A program made the position numbers and the translations under genes. From JAMWDF01 sp964645405 (lineage in GTDB: Bacteria > Ratteibacteria > UBA8468 > B48-G9 > DSTR01): a stretch of 64,000 nucleotides of DNA. The notes under the pieces are model-generated. The model did not search any database and was not told the origin of the DNA. It saw only the letters and a list, made by a program, of their open reading frames with translations. The stretch covers positions 10,744 through 74,743 of the forward strand of contig CAZYCA010000035.1 in assembly GCA_964645405.1 (NCBI GenBank). Reading direction: 5' to 3'. This document shows positions 25,291 to 35,000 of this stretch, piece after piece (the stretch's first letter is position 1; each line of letters opens with the position of its first letter).

Positions 25291-26298
25291 ATGAAACAAA
25301 TAAGGATAGGATTTATTGGATGTGGTTGTATCTCTTACGGGCATCTGCGGGTGCTGAAGGCTTTAGAAGGAGTAGAGATTATTGGTGTCTTTGACCCCGG
25401 GCAGGAAAATGTAGATAAGTTTAAGAAAGAGGCTGGAGAGATAAATGTTTACAGCAGTGATCGGGAACTGATAGAGAAGGGAAAACCTGATGGGGTAGTT
25501 ATCAGTTCTCCCCACACCTGCCATTACCCGCAAATAAAACTTGCGCTGGGTAAAGGAGTTGGTGTTCTGGTGGAAAAGCCAGCAGTAACAACCTATAAAC
25601 AGGCACAGGAAGTGAAAAAGATGTTAAAGAAAACAGGGCAGGTGCTGGTGGTCGGGTATCAAAGGCATTATCTGGGGACCTTCCTTTCTGCGAGAAAGAT
25701 TCTGGAGGAAGGAAAATTAGGCAGGATTATTTTTCTTTCCGGATACCTGGCACAAAACTGGATTGAGGCTGTCACCAAAAGCGGGAGAACATGGAGGTTT
25801 GACCCGAAATTTTCAGGTGGTGGGCAGTTGACTGATTCTGGCAGTCATTTTGTTGCCCTGCTTTTTTATCTCACAGGGCTAACACCGGATAAGGTCTGTT
25901 CCTTTATTGACTATCACGGGATGAAGGTGGACATTAATACTGCCTTTATTGTTAGTTTTAAAGAAAAAGTCTTAGGAAGTTTTGGTATCCTGGGGATAGA
26001 CCCTAATTTTCGGGAAGCGCTTTTAATCTGGGGTGAAAATGGTGTTATGAAGCTCAGTGCCAGCGGAGAAAACAATTATGTCCACTATAAGGGGAACCCG
26101 CAGACAGAGCCACTGCCTGAAGTTTCCCCGGAGGTAAAATCACCAGCAGAGGATTTAATCTGGTGTCTTCAGGGGAAGAAAAAACCACAGACACCTTTTT
26201 CCGTTATAGAAAAAGTGGCGCTGCTTTCAGATAAAGTTTACGAATCTTTCCAGAAAGGTAAAATAGCGAAATTTTCCAGCAGGTCTCTGAAGACTTAA
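25291..26298 (+). CDS. Gfo/Idh/MocA-family oxidoreductase
   Basis: A 335-residue NAD(P)-dependent sugar or cyclitol dehydrogenase family member. The Rossmann loop IGFIGCGCISYGHLRVL is at the start and the catalytic-lysine motif VEKPAVTTYKQA near residue 93. The C-terminal half has GGGQLTDSGSHFVALLFYLTG, with the His/Asp region seen in this family. The start at 25291 has a GGGGGA ribosome site; a longer frame to 25231 overlaps the promoter. It is divergent from the C1 operon and followed 8 bp later by a penicillin-binding protein gene. The specific substrate is unknown; glycan-precursor modification is a guess from the neighbouring aminotransferase. Confidence 0.88.
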   Translation: MKQIRIGFIGCGCISYGHLRVLKALEGVEIIGVFDPGQENVDKFKKEAGEINVYSSDRELIEKGKPDGVVISSPHTCHYPQIKLALGKGVGVLVEKPAVTTYKQAQEVKKMLKKTGQVLVVGYQRHYLGTFLSARKILEEGKLGRIIFLSGYLAQNWIEAVTKSGRTWRFDPKFSGGGQLTDSGSHFVALLFYLTGLTPDKVCSFIDYHGMKVDINTAFIVSFKEKVLGSFGILGIDPNFREALLIWGENGVMKLSASGENNYVHYKGNPQTEPLPEVSPEVKSPAEDLIWCLQGKKKPQTPFSVIEKVALLSDKVYESFQKGKIAKFSSRSLKT

Positions 26299-26306
26299 CG
26301 GAAAAA

Positions 26307-27224
26307 GTGATGTCGAAGGCAAGATTACTCCTGATTTTTTTCCTCCTGGTTATTTCCTGCCTGGCGGGGGAGAAGTTTCAGATGTCCAGAGATGAATCCC
26401 TGCTGGCAATTGAACCATCTTCCGGGAAGATTCTTCTGGAATATGATGAGAAAAACTACCTTGACTTGTCTTTTCCTACAGGTTCTTTAATCAAGGTTTT
26501 CACTGTCATCGCTGCCTTGAAACAGAACCCCTCTTTGAAAGATTTCCGGACAATCTGCCGGCCGAGCCGCTGGTCCAACAGCAGTTTTGCTGCCTGCTGG
26601 TACCATCCCGGACATGGAGAAATTGGTATGATTGAGGCACTGGCACAATCCTGTAACTGGTATCTAAGAGAATTAGCTAAACAGGTCAAGCCAGCTGTTT
26701 TCTGGGAAACTCTCGCGGAGTTCAGTTTGATAGAAAAAAATCGTCTTTCGGAGTATTTACGCTGGTCAACTCAGGAGACGCTGGAGGCGATGGTGGGAAC
26801 CGGTTCTCTCTTGAAAATACCGCCCAGAAGATTACTTTATGCTTTCTGTGCCCTGTTTAACGGTGGTTACGTTTTCACTACAGCAAGTTCTGGACCGGCA
26901 GCTTCTTTCTACCGGGTTAAAGTAAATCCTGCCATTATAAAAATCCTGCAGGAGGGAATGACACGTTGCTGGACTGAAGGTTCAGGAAGGTGGGGTCAAA
27001 TTTCCTCCGGAGAGGTAACCATCGCCGGGAAAACTGGTACTTCTGCTTATTATTGTTCCAGTGATACCGGTTCCTGGAGAACTCACGGCTTATTTGTTGG
27101 TTTTTCTCCGCCAGAAGGAATGCCGAAAGTGGGAGTTTTAGTTTTCTGTTTCTCCGGGGATGGTAAACGGGCTGCAGAGATTGCTGGAGAGGTGCTGGCA
27201 GTTCTGGGAAAACTTTCACGGTGA
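26307..27224 (+). CDS. Penicillin-binding transpeptidase-domain lipoprotein
   Basis: A 305-residue serine acyl-transferase of the penicillin-binding fold. All three active-site motifs are present: SxxK as SLIK in FPTGSLIKVFT near residue 59, SxN as SCN in AQSCNWYLREL near 115, and KTG in IAGKTGTSAY near 241. The N-terminus is a signal peptide with a lipobox-like VISC, so it is probably a periplasm-facing lipoprotein. There is no glycosyltransferase or dimerisation domain, making it much shorter than classical class A or B PBPs. It starts with GTG, with an ATG one codon later. It probably acts on peptidoglycan. Confidence 0.8.
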   Translation: MMSKARLLLIFFLLVISCLAGEKFQMSRDESLLAIEPSSGKILLEYDEKNYLDLSFPTGSLIKVFTVIAALKQNPSLKDFRTICRPSRWSNSSFAACWYHPGHGEIGMIEALAQSCNWYLRELAKQVKPAVFWETLAEFSLIEKNRLSEYLRWSTQETLEAMVGTGSLLKIPPRRLLYAFCALFNGGYVFTTASSGPAASFYRVKVNPAIIKILQEGMTRCWTEGSGRWGQISSGEVTIAGKTGTSAYYCSSDTGSWRTHGLFVGFSPPEGMPKVGVLVFCFSGDGKRAAEIAGEVLAVLGKLSR

Positions 27225-27243
27225 GTTTTACCTGAGAAAGTGG

Positions 27244-27249
27244 TATAAT
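27244..27249 (+). promoter_or_regulatory. -10 box immediately before the TPR-like gene
   Basis: A perfect TATAAT ends 6 nt before the ATG at 27256, which has no ribosome site. The spacing matches the galK and rex promoters in this window and suggests an additional leaderless transcript. No -35 box is recognisable. Confidence 0.4.
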
Positions 27250-27255
27250 GTTTTT

Positions 27256-27729
27256 ATGCGAAAACACCTGAAGATGATGGGGTTAGGTCTGATTATTCTT
27301 GCCTGCCTCATTTATATCGGACAGGGTTTTTTCGTAGCTTTTCTCTGGGGAGAAACAGACCAGGCTTTTCACCAGGGAGATTACAAAAGAGCAGAACAAT
27401 ATCTGACATTAATAACCTGGTTAAGACCGAAGGATGAGCAGGCTTATCTTTTGAAAGGCTGGCTGCAATGGTCCCAGGCTTATACCTTGAAAAAAAGAAA
27501 TCAACCTTTTGCTGAGGACCTGAAAACAGCCAGTGCTACCCTGAAACAGGGACAGGTTAGAAATCCTTCTTCCTGGAGACTTTATTATGAGGAAGGAATA
27601 ATGTGGGAAGCATTCAAGGAAAACGAGAAAAGTCTGAAGGCTTACTACCAGATGTGCTTGCGGTGTGGTGCACCTTATAACAGGATGTATTACTGGAAGA
27701 AGGCAAGGCTACAGGTTGTTTCACCCTGA
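27256..27729 (+). CDS. Small membrane-anchored TPR-like protein
   Basis: A 157-residue protein with one N-terminal membrane helix (about residues 8-30) followed by helical repeats resembling TPR units, for example around HQGDYKRAEQYLTLITWLRP and SLKAYYQM. The longer frame from 27160 lies inside the preceding PBP gene, so the ATG at 27256 is chosen. It sits between the PBP lipoprotein and a DegT aminotransferase on the same strand. TPR folds usually scaffold protein contacts. No specific role can be assigned. Confidence 0.6.
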   Translation: MRKHLKMMGLGLIILACLIYIGQGFFVAFLWGETDQAFHQGDYKRAEQYLTLITWLRPKDEQAYLLKGWLQWSQAYTLKKRNQPFAEDLKTASATLKQGQVRNPSSWRLYYEEGIMWEAFKENEKSLKAYYQMCLRCGAPYNRMYYWKKARLQVVSP

Positions 27730-27761
27730 AAGAATTTTTCCTGAGAAAACAAGGAGTGTTT

Positions 27762-28883
27762 ATGCCCGGCAGGGAAGTTTTTGGAGAGGAAGAGGTTCAG
27801 GCAGTCCAGGAAGTACTGAGAAGAAAGGTTCTTTTCCGTTACGGTTTTGAAAAGGAGAGAGAAGGAATTTTCAAAGTAGCAGAGTTTGAAAAGGTTTTTG
27901 CTGCTTTCATGGGCTGTCGCTATGCGTTAGCAGTAGCCAGCGGTTCAGCGGCTGTAAAGGTGGCTCTAAAGGCATTAAATCTGCCTCCAGGAGGGGAGGT
28001 GATAGTGCCTGTTTTCACCTTTGTGGCTACTGTAGAAGCAGTTCAGGAAGCAGGGCTTAAGCCAGTTTTGTGTGAGGTGGATGAAAGTTTGAATCTGAAC
28101 GTTTCTGATGCGGAAAAAAGGATTAACAAAAATACGGTGGCGATACTTCCTGTTCATATGTGCGGCTCTGCCTGTGATATGGATAGTCTCCTGACTCTCG
28201 CAGGAGAAAGGAATCTTTATGTGGTGGAAGATAACTGTCAATCCACTGGTGCCAGTTACCACGGGAAAAAACTGGGTACTCTTGGTGATGTCGGGGCTTT
28301 CAGTTTTGACTATGTAAAAGTAATGACCACCGGGGAAGGTGGGATGGTCACTACCAATGAAGAAGAAATTTATCGGCAGGCAGAATACTATCATGACCAT
28401 GGGCATCCCCATCTTCCTGGTATCGGACGGGGGCTGGAGGAAAGGAAAAGGCCTGGTTTCAATTACCGTATGAGCGAAATCCAGGCAGCGCTTGGCCTGG
28501 TTCAGTTAAGTAAACTGCAGGATGTAATTGCCAGACAGCGGGCGAACAAAAGGTTCATTAAAGAATCCATCAGGCATATTCCGGGTTTGACCTTCCGTAC
28601 CCATTATGACGAAGAAGGAGAAATTGCTACTTTTCTCCTGATGTTTCTTCCGGATAGCCACAAGGTGGAAAAATTCAAAGAGATAATGCGGGAAAAAGGT
28701 GTGATGCCTGGTGTACTGGGCTACTGGCACTTTACTGCCAATGTGGAAAGTTGCGGTGGTTCTTTCCCGAAGACAGAGGCGCTTTTAGAAAGGATGGTGA
28801 TAGTGGAAATACCGGCTTTGATGTCTGAAGAGCGCCGGAATCAGGTTGTTTCCGCTATCCAGCAGGCAGCAAAAATTCTCTAG
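27762..28883 (+). CDS. DegT/DnrJ/EryC1-family aminotransferase
   Basis: A 373-residue PLP-dependent sugar aminotransferase. The cofactor region reads AFSFDYVKVMTTGEGGMVTT with the Schiff-base Lys near residue 189, preceded by VVEDNCQSTGASYHGKKLGT holding the PLP-binding Asp. GFNYRMSEIQAALGLVQL and SGSAAVKVAL further support the family. These enzymes aminate keto-sugars for surface glycans or secondary metabolites. The ATG at 27762 has AAGGAG 5 nt upstream. With the upstream Gfo/Idh dehydrogenase (25291) it may form an oxidise-then-transaminate pair for an amino sugar. The intervening PBP hints at the cell envelope. Confidence 0.92.
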   Translation: MPGREVFGEEEVQAVQEVLRRKVLFRYGFEKEREGIFKVAEFEKVFAAFMGCRYALAVASGSAAVKVALKALNLPPGGEVIVPVFTFVATVEAVQEAGLKPVLCEVDESLNLNVSDAEKRINKNTVAILPVHMCGSACDMDSLLTLAGERNLYVVEDNCQSTGASYHGKKLGTLGDVGAFSFDYVKVMTTGEGGMVTTNEEEIYRQAEYYHDHGHPHLPGIGRGLEERKRPGFNYRMSEIQAALGLVQLSKLQDVIARQRANKRFIKESIRHIPGLTFRTHYDEEGEIATFLLMFLPDSHKVEKFKEIMREKGVMPGVLGYWHFTANVESCGGSFPKTEALLERMVIVEIPALMSEERRNQVVSAIQQAAKIL

Positions 28884-28905
28884 TCTTTTAGTTTATTATT
28901 CTGGA

Positions 28906-29295
28906 TTACCGGTTGCCCAGGACATCTCTAACAGTTTTCAAAAGAGTCTCAGGCTTTATTGGTTTTTCCAGGACCGCTTTCACCGGAAGCCACTCTTCAT
29001 CAGGTTCAAACCCGAAAGGAAGATTCATCTCCTTTCTGATGCCAGTAATAATAATGACCGGCAGTTTGGAAGTTTGCGGGTCATTCTTCAAACTTCTGGC
29101 AATGTCAAATCCCTCAGTTTTATGAGTCATCATCACGTCCAGCAGAATAAGGTCAGGTTTGTCTTCCCTGGCTCTTTTAAATCCCTCAGCTCCATTACAG
29201 GCTGAAATGACCTGGAAATTTTCTGCCTGCAAAACTGTAGCGGTAGCTTCTACAAAATCAGCATCATCATCTACAATGAGAATTTTTTTGGGCAT
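28906..29295 (-). CDS. Stand-alone response regulator receiver domain (second)
   Basis: A 129-residue CheY-like protein with no output domain. The acidic pair is in ILIVDDDADF, the phosphoacceptor Asp in LILLDVMM near residue 53, Thr in VIIITGI and the conserved Lys in LEKPIKPE. It is the last gene of the rex-hyd operon, 10 bp after a similar receiver (29306-29716). The presumed kinase is encoded in the same operon (35272-37146). Lone receivers act by protein contacts, so it may bind the hydrogenase, another regulator or the kinase as a phosphate sink. It converges on the aminotransferase gene with a 22-bp gap and no hairpin. Confidence 0.9.
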   Translation of the reverse strand: MPKKILIVDDDADFVEATATVLQAENFQVISACNGAEGFKRAREDKPDLILLDVMMTHKTEGFDIARSLKNDPQTSKLPVIIITGIRKEMNLPFGFEPDEEWLPVKAVLEKPIKPETLLKTVRDVLGNR

Positions 29296-29305
29296 TTTCT
29301 CTCCT

Positions 29306-29716
29306 TCATACAGGTGGTTCTGTCTTTTTCACCGACTGTTCAGCTTTTTTAATAACATCCAGCAGAATTGCTGGTCTGACCGGTTTGTCTAAAATGGCAT
29401 AGATGTTAGACCATTTTTTAGCCAGCTGCTCCTTCTCACCTGGTTCAGTCTTCTTGAAATAGCCTGTGAGGAAGATTACCGGAATATTCTTCAGTGCCTG
29501 GTCACTATTCAGAGTTTCTGCCAGGCGAAAACCGCTATCTTTTTGCTCCATCATCACATCCAGGAGGATTAAATCAGGCGGCTGGGACCTGATTTTTTCT
29601 ATAACTTGCTTCTCTTCTGTTTCGTAGGTAACATCATATCCGGCTGCTTCCAGAAAATTACAACAGGCTTCGGCAAAATCTCTGTCATCGTCCACAATAA
29701 GTATTTGTCTGATCAT
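29306..29716 (-). CDS. Stand-alone response regulator receiver domain (first)
   Basis: A 136-residue receiver-only protein. Key residues are in ILIVDDDRDF, the phosphoacceptor in LILLDVMM near residue 54, Thr in VIFLTGYF and Lys in LDKPVRPA. The start overlaps the hydC stop as ATGA, so it is translated in step with the hydrogenase subunit. It resembles its downstream neighbour in length and motif pattern, so a local duplication is likely. The cognate kinase is probably the Cache sensor encoded earlier in the same operon. Confidence 0.9.
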   Translation of the reverse strand: MIRQILIVDDDRDFAEACCNFLEAAGYDVTYETEEKQVIEKIRSQPPDLILLDVMMEQKDSGFRLAETLNSDQALKNIPVIFLTGYFKKTEPGEKEQLAKKWSNIYAILDKPVRPAILLDVIKKAEQSVKKTEPPV

Positions 29717-30297
29717 CCCTTCTTTCCCCTTTTATCATACCCTGACTTTCCCGGATATTCAAATGCTCCGACCTTCTGAGTTGCCTTTTTCTCCTTTTTC
29801 TTCCGCCAGAAGGCAATTATTTCTGGTATTTTCTCTGGAACAACCCGCACATAAACATTCTCATTTATCTGCATCACCGGAGACAACCCACAGCAACCAA
29901 GGCACCTGGTCACGTTCAAACCGAAGAGACCATCTTCTGTTACCTGTCCTACTTCCAGTTTTAACTCCTGTTTTAACCTTTCCAGGACTCGCGCACCACC
30001 GGAGACATAACAGGCTGTTCCTTTGCACACATGAATCTGGTAAAGGGGTCTGGGCTGGAGAGAAAAATAGTTGTAAAAAGTAATCATGCCGTAGATGTGG
30101 GCTGCAGGGATAGACAATTTTTCCGAGATAAGCTCTACTGCCTGTCTGGGAATATAACCGAAAAGTTCCTGAGTCCGGTGAAGGGTAGCCATCAAAAGAC
30201 TCCGGGCATCATGAAGGGGTCGGGTCTGTTCCATGAATTCAGCTAACAGAGATAAGGAACAATTTTCTTTTTCCAGAACTTGCTGTTTTTTCACCAT
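29713..30297 (-). CDS. hydC: HydC, NuoE-like subunit of the [FeFe] hydrogenase
   Basis: A 194-residue thioredoxin-fold [2Fe-2S] subunit. Ligands are in HVCKGTACYVSGG near residue 94 and RCLGCCGLSPVM near 133. An N-terminal helical domain with ATLHRTQELFGYIPRQAVE matches NuoE/HydC, and the C-terminus adds about 40 basic residues. It completes the HydABC trimer, which couples H2 to NAD(H) and in several bacteria also to ferredoxin by electron bifurcation. An AAAGGAG ribosome site supports the start, and the gene is 16 bp after hydA. It parallels the NuoE-like subunit of the formate dehydrogenase at 15674. Confidence 0.9.
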   Translation of the reverse strand: MVKKQQVLEKENCSLSLLAEFMEQTRPLHDARSLLMATLHRTQELFGYIPRQAVELISEKLSIPAAHIYGMITFYNYFSLQPRPLYQIHVCKGTACYVSGGARVLERLKQELKLEVGQVTEDGLFGLNVTRCLGCCGLSPVMQINENVYVRVVPEKIPEIIAFWRKKKEKKATQKVGAFEYPGKSGYDKRGKKG

Positions 30298-30313
30298 TGT
30301 TTTTCTCCTTTAC

Positions 30314-32098
30314 TTAAAGGTTAAAGATATCCTCTCTCACACTGGTAAAGCCTCTGGGAGACCGCACCTGATAGCGGGTATGCAGAAGATGATGTGATCT
30401 TGCCCCCAGCGGTTTTTCCAGAAATTCCGCATAAATCTTTTTAATCTGAGGATTTTTATGGGACTGGCGAATGACTTTTTTGCTGTCTATCGCATAGATA
30501 CCTGCGGCTCGCTTTTCATAGTAACTTCGGTCCATTGGTTCTGTTTTCTCTGGTGGCCTTGGTTGACCGCCGCCGCCGAGACATCCTCCAGGACAGGTCA
30601 TAATTTCCACAAAATGATATGTTCTCTGTCCGGTTTTAATCTCCGTTAGTAGCCGGTGGGTATTGGACAGTCCGTGACAGACAGCAACCCTTATTTTTTT
30701 CCCGGCAAGGGCAATCTCTGCTTCTCTGATTCCTTCGAATCCTCTCACCTGATGAAAATCCAGACTGAGTAGCTGGTCACCTGTAACTAACTCATAGGCG
30801 GTTCTTAAGGCAGCCTCCAGGACACCACCTGTAACTCCGAAGATAGTAGCAGCCCCGGTGGATTCTCCCAGTGGGTCGTCAAATTCTTCCCCTGGTAGTT
30901 CCGAGAACTTAAGACCTATCTTTTTAATCATTCTCGCCAATTCCCTGGTGGTTAAAACAGCATCTACATCCTGAAACCCGCTACTTCTCATCTCCGGTCT
31001 GTTTGCTTCAAACTTCTTGGCTGTACAGGGCATAATGCTGACACTGTAGATAACAGAGGGGTCAATTTTCTGTTTCTCAGCATAATAAGTCTTGATTATT
31101 GCTCCCATCATTTGCTGTGGTGATTTACAGGTGGACAAATTTTCCAGAAACTCCGGATGAAAATGTTCGCAGAACTTAATCCAGCCAGGAGAGCAGGAAG
31201 TAAACATGGGTAGTTTGCCATTATGGGAGAGCCGGTGAATAAGTTCGTGCGCTTCTTCCATAATAGTCAAATCAGCAGAAAACTGGGTGTCAAAAACCCG
31301 GTCAAAGCCCAGCCTGCGTAGAGCTGCTACGGTCTGACCGGTCAAATCTGTTCCTGGCGGATAACCGAATGGTTCTCCGATGGCTACCCGGACAGCTGGC
31401 GCAATCTGCACAACTACTATCTTGTCCGGGTCATTCAATGCCTGCCAGACTTTCTCTGTGTCATCCTGTTCGGTGAGAGCACCAGTCGGACAAAATAGTG
31501 TGCACTGACCACAGTTGATACAGACACTTTCGGCTGCTGGTAAATCAAAGGCTGGTCCCACATTGGTGCGGAACCCGCGGTGGCTGAAAGAAAGGGCATT
31601 GACCCCCTGAATTTCAGAACACACACGTACACATTTTCCACACAGAATACATTTATCCGGGTCACGAACAATGGAAAGGGAGGAATAATCAGCCGGAAAA
31701 TGTTTCTTTTCCCCTTCAAAAATTCTTTCCCTGATGCCAAACTGTTCTGCCAGGCTCTGGAGTTCGCAATCTCCATTCCGGCTGCAGGTCTGGCAGTCCT
31801 GGGGATGATTGTCCAGAAGTAACTCAATAATGTCCCGGCGTGTGCGGAGCAAATCAGCAGTATTGGTACGCACCATCATACCTTCGCTGACCTGGGTGCA
31901 GCAGGAGGGTACATAATTTTTCATCCCCTCCACCTCCACCACGCAGATACGGCAGGCTCCGGCAACACTCAAACGCGAATGATAGCAGAGTCTCGGGATG
32001 TGTATGCCGATACTTTCTGCTGCCTGCATAATAGTAGATTCTGCCGGTACGCTTACCTGTCTTCCATCAATAGTCAAGCTAACCTTTTTTTCATTCAT
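30314..32098 (-). CDS. hydA: [FeFe] hydrogenase catalytic subunit HydA
   Basis: A 594-residue H-cluster enzyme that makes or consumes H2. Domains in order: [2Fe-2S] ferredoxin domain (CYHSRLSVAGACRIC), His-Cys [4Fe-4S] region (NHPQDCQTCSRNGDC), two [4Fe-4S] motifs (CILCGKCVRVC, CINCGQCTLFC), then H-cluster motifs L1 FTSCSPGWIKF near residue 305, L2 MPCTAKKFE near 357 and L3 EIMTCPGGCLGGGGQP near 505. The small-subunit-like tail is retained. L1 reads TSCSP rather than TSCCP, so the second Cys is Ser. The architecture matches multimeric HydA of HydABC complexes. It overlaps hydB by 8 bp. Confidence 0.95.
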   Translation of the reverse strand: MNEKKVSLTIDGRQVSVPAESTIMQAAESIGIHIPRLCYHSRLSVAGACRICVVEVEGMKNYVPSCCTQVSEGMMVRTNTADLLRTRRDIIELLLDNHPQDCQTCSRNGDCELQSLAEQFGIRERIFEGEKKHFPADYSSLSIVRDPDKCILCGKCVRVCSEIQGVNALSFSHRGFRTNVGPAFDLPAAESVCINCGQCTLFCPTGALTEQDDTEKVWQALNDPDKIVVVQIAPAVRVAIGEPFGYPPGTDLTGQTVAALRRLGFDRVFDTQFSADLTIMEEAHELIHRLSHNGKLPMFTSCSPGWIKFCEHFHPEFLENLSTCKSPQQMMGAIIKTYYAEKQKIDPSVIYSVSIMPCTAKKFEANRPEMRSSGFQDVDAVLTTRELARMIKKIGLKFSELPGEEFDDPLGESTGAATIFGVTGGVLEAALRTAYELVTGDQLLSLDFHQVRGFEGIREAEIALAGKKIRVAVCHGLSNTHRLLTEIKTGQRTYHFVEIMTCPGGCLGGGGQPRPPEKTEPMDRSYYEKRAAGIYAIDSKKVIRQSHKNPQIKKIYAEFLEKPLGARSHHLLHTRYQVRSPRGFTSVREDIFNL

Positions 32099-35000
32099 GG
32101 TTCTCCTTTCGGTCGCAACGCAGGCATCGGGAAGCTTCTTCTACAGCCTGCTTCCTGTCATAGCCCAGTTCTACCTCTCTAAAACCAGCTAAACGTTGTT
32201 TTAATGGTAGTTTTCTGGCTGGCACAGTACCTTTTGGTGTCATATCTGAAGGTATATCGGTTGCCGTAACTTTCTGACGTGTTCCCGAGTAAACAAACCT
32301 GTTTTCTGATAGATTTTCGCCCCGGAGATACCTGTCAATGGAAATAGCTGCCTGTTCTCCCTGAGCCATAGAATCAAGGACAGTGCCGCCTCCAGTAACA
32401 AAATCTCCCCCCGCAAAAACATCCGGTACGTTTGTGGCCAGAGTAACAGGGTCAACTTTAATGGTTCCCCAGGGAGTGAGGGTAAATTCTTTTAGCCCCT
32501 CCGGGATTTCTGGTCTGGCACCGATAGCGGTGATGATTACCTCCACCGGGAAAACCACTTTTTCCTCAGTCGGGACTGCTTTCCGGCGGCCACTCTCGTC
32601 AAACTCCCCTGGCCTGGTGGAGCAACACTCCAGACTGCTGACAGATCCATTTTCTCCTTTGATGATGTGGGGAATGAGGAGGAAATGGAACTGTACTCCC
32701 TCTGCTTCCGCTTCCTGGACTTCTTCAAAAATGGCTGGCATCGCTTCCCGGGAACGTCTATATATGACATGAACCTCTCTGGCTCCCAGCCGCAAACAGG
32801 TTCTGGCTACGTCCATTGCGGCATTCCCGCCACCGATGACAGCGACCCTCCTGTCAGTAAGAGAAACTTTTCCTTCTGGACTGGTAAATGTCCAGATCCC
32901 TTTAATCTTTTTCAGCTGACCGGTGTTATAGGCTTTCAGAAATTCCAGAGAACCAAGCACACCGGTTAACTCTGTTCCCGGTATCATTAAGGATGTTTCT
33001 TTCCAGGCGCCGATGGCAAGAAAGAAAGCTTTAAATCCCTGCTTCCGCAAATCTTCCATGGTAATATCCTTTCCCACCCGCACACCTGTTTTCACCTTTA
33101 CCCCTGTTTTCTTAATTCTGTTGATATCCCTTTTTAGAATATTTCTTGGTAGCCTGTACTCAGGGATACCTAACCTCAGCATACCACCTAAGTTTTTCTC
33201 TGCTTCCAGGATGGTTACCTGATAGCCAAAACGCGCCAGCCAGCAGGCACAGGCAAGACCTGCCGGACCACTTCCCACTACGGCTACCTTCTCTGGCCGG
33301 ATGCTTATTTTCTCCAGGTCAAAAGTAACCTTGCTGAATTTGTCGTAGTCAGCAGCAAAACGTTTTAAAAGCATGATAGAAACTGACTGGTCCACCTTTG
33401 CCCGGCGGCAGTGCGACTGACAGGGATGATGACAGACACGTCCGCAGACTGAGGGTAGAACATTCCTTTTTAAAATTGTCTTTAAAGCTTCCTGTGTCTG
33501 GCCATGTTTAATCTGCCCGATAAAAACAGGTATGTCTATCTGTACTGGACAACTGTGCTGACAGGGAGAAACAAAAAGTTCCGCACACACCGCTGCAGGA
33601 CAGCGCCTTTGACGGATATGGCTTTCGTACTCGTTTCGGAAATAACGAAGCGTGGAAAGTACCGGATTGGGAGCAGTCTGACCCAGTCCGCAGAGGGCAG
33701 TTTTTTTGATTGTTTGAGCCAGCCTTTCCAGTTTTTCCAGGTCTCCTTCTTTTCCCTGTCCGCGGGTGATACGTTCCAGAATTTCCAGCATCCTTTTTGT
33801 TCCTTCCCGGCAGGGAATACATTTGCCACAGGATTCATCCTGGGTGAATTCCAGGAAGAATTTGGCTACGTCTACCATACAATCATCCTCATCCATTACA
33901 ATCAACCCGCCGGAACCCATGATGGAACCGGCTTGAGTCAGGGATTCATAATCTACAGGTGTATTCAGGAACTTTACAGGCAGACACCCGCCGGAAGGAC
34001 CACCGGTCTGGGCTGCTTTAAATTTTTTGCCGTTTTTGATACCGCCGCCAATGTCAAAAATAACCTCCCCCAGACTCATCCCCAGGGGAACCTCCACCAG
34101 TCCTGTGTTTACTACCTTGCCAGCGAGAGCAAAAACTTTGGTTCCCTTGCTTTTTTCTGTACCAACCGCAGCAAAACTTTCCCATCCGTCAAGAATAATC
34201 ACAGGGATATTAGCCCAGGTCTCCACATTGTTTATCACGGTTGGTTTTCCCCACAATCCTTTCACTGAAGGGTAGGGTGGTCTGAGGCGCGGCATACCCC
34301 GGCTACCCTCTATAGAATGGATTAAAGCGGTTTCTTCCCCGCAGACAAAGGCACCGGCTCCCAGTACAATCTCCACATTAAAGGTAAAATCCGTTCCTAA
34401 GATGTTTTTCCCCAGAAGATTCAGATGGCATGCCCTATCAATTGCTTTGCGCAGGCGTGCTACCGCCAGAGGGTATTCCGCACGGATGTAAACAATTCCC
34501 TGGTGGGCACCAACAGCGAACCCACAAATAGCCATTGCTTCCAGCACACTGAAAGGGTCCCCTTCAATGATTCCTCTGTCCATAAAGGCACCTGGATCCC
34601 CTTCATCCGCATTGCAGATAACATACTTCTCGTTTCCAGGTTGCTCAGCAACAAACCGCCATTTCAGTCCTGTAGGAAAACCTCCACCACCCCTGCCCCG
34701 AAGTCCAGATTTGGTTACTTCTTCAATAACCCTGGATGGAGTATACTCGGTTAGTACCCTGGCTAAAGCTTCATACCCGCGAATTGCCAGGTAATCATCA
34801 ATGGATTCCGGGTCAATAACTCCGCAGTTGCGCAGGGCAATCCTTTTCTGTCTGGCAAAGTAAGGAATATCCCCGAAGATGAATCGAGATTTATCAGTAA
34901 GAGCCTGAGTACTAACACTGTGAGACAAATCAGTTTTTCTCACGGGCAAAGTTTTCCTTACCAGGTGTTTATAAACAATTTCCTTTGCCTTTCTAACATC

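Noticed and set aside
33504..34268. Long plus-strand open frame opposite hydB
   Set aside because: It lies entirely antisense to a well-supported gene and shows no family motif; it mirrors the codon pattern of hydB.
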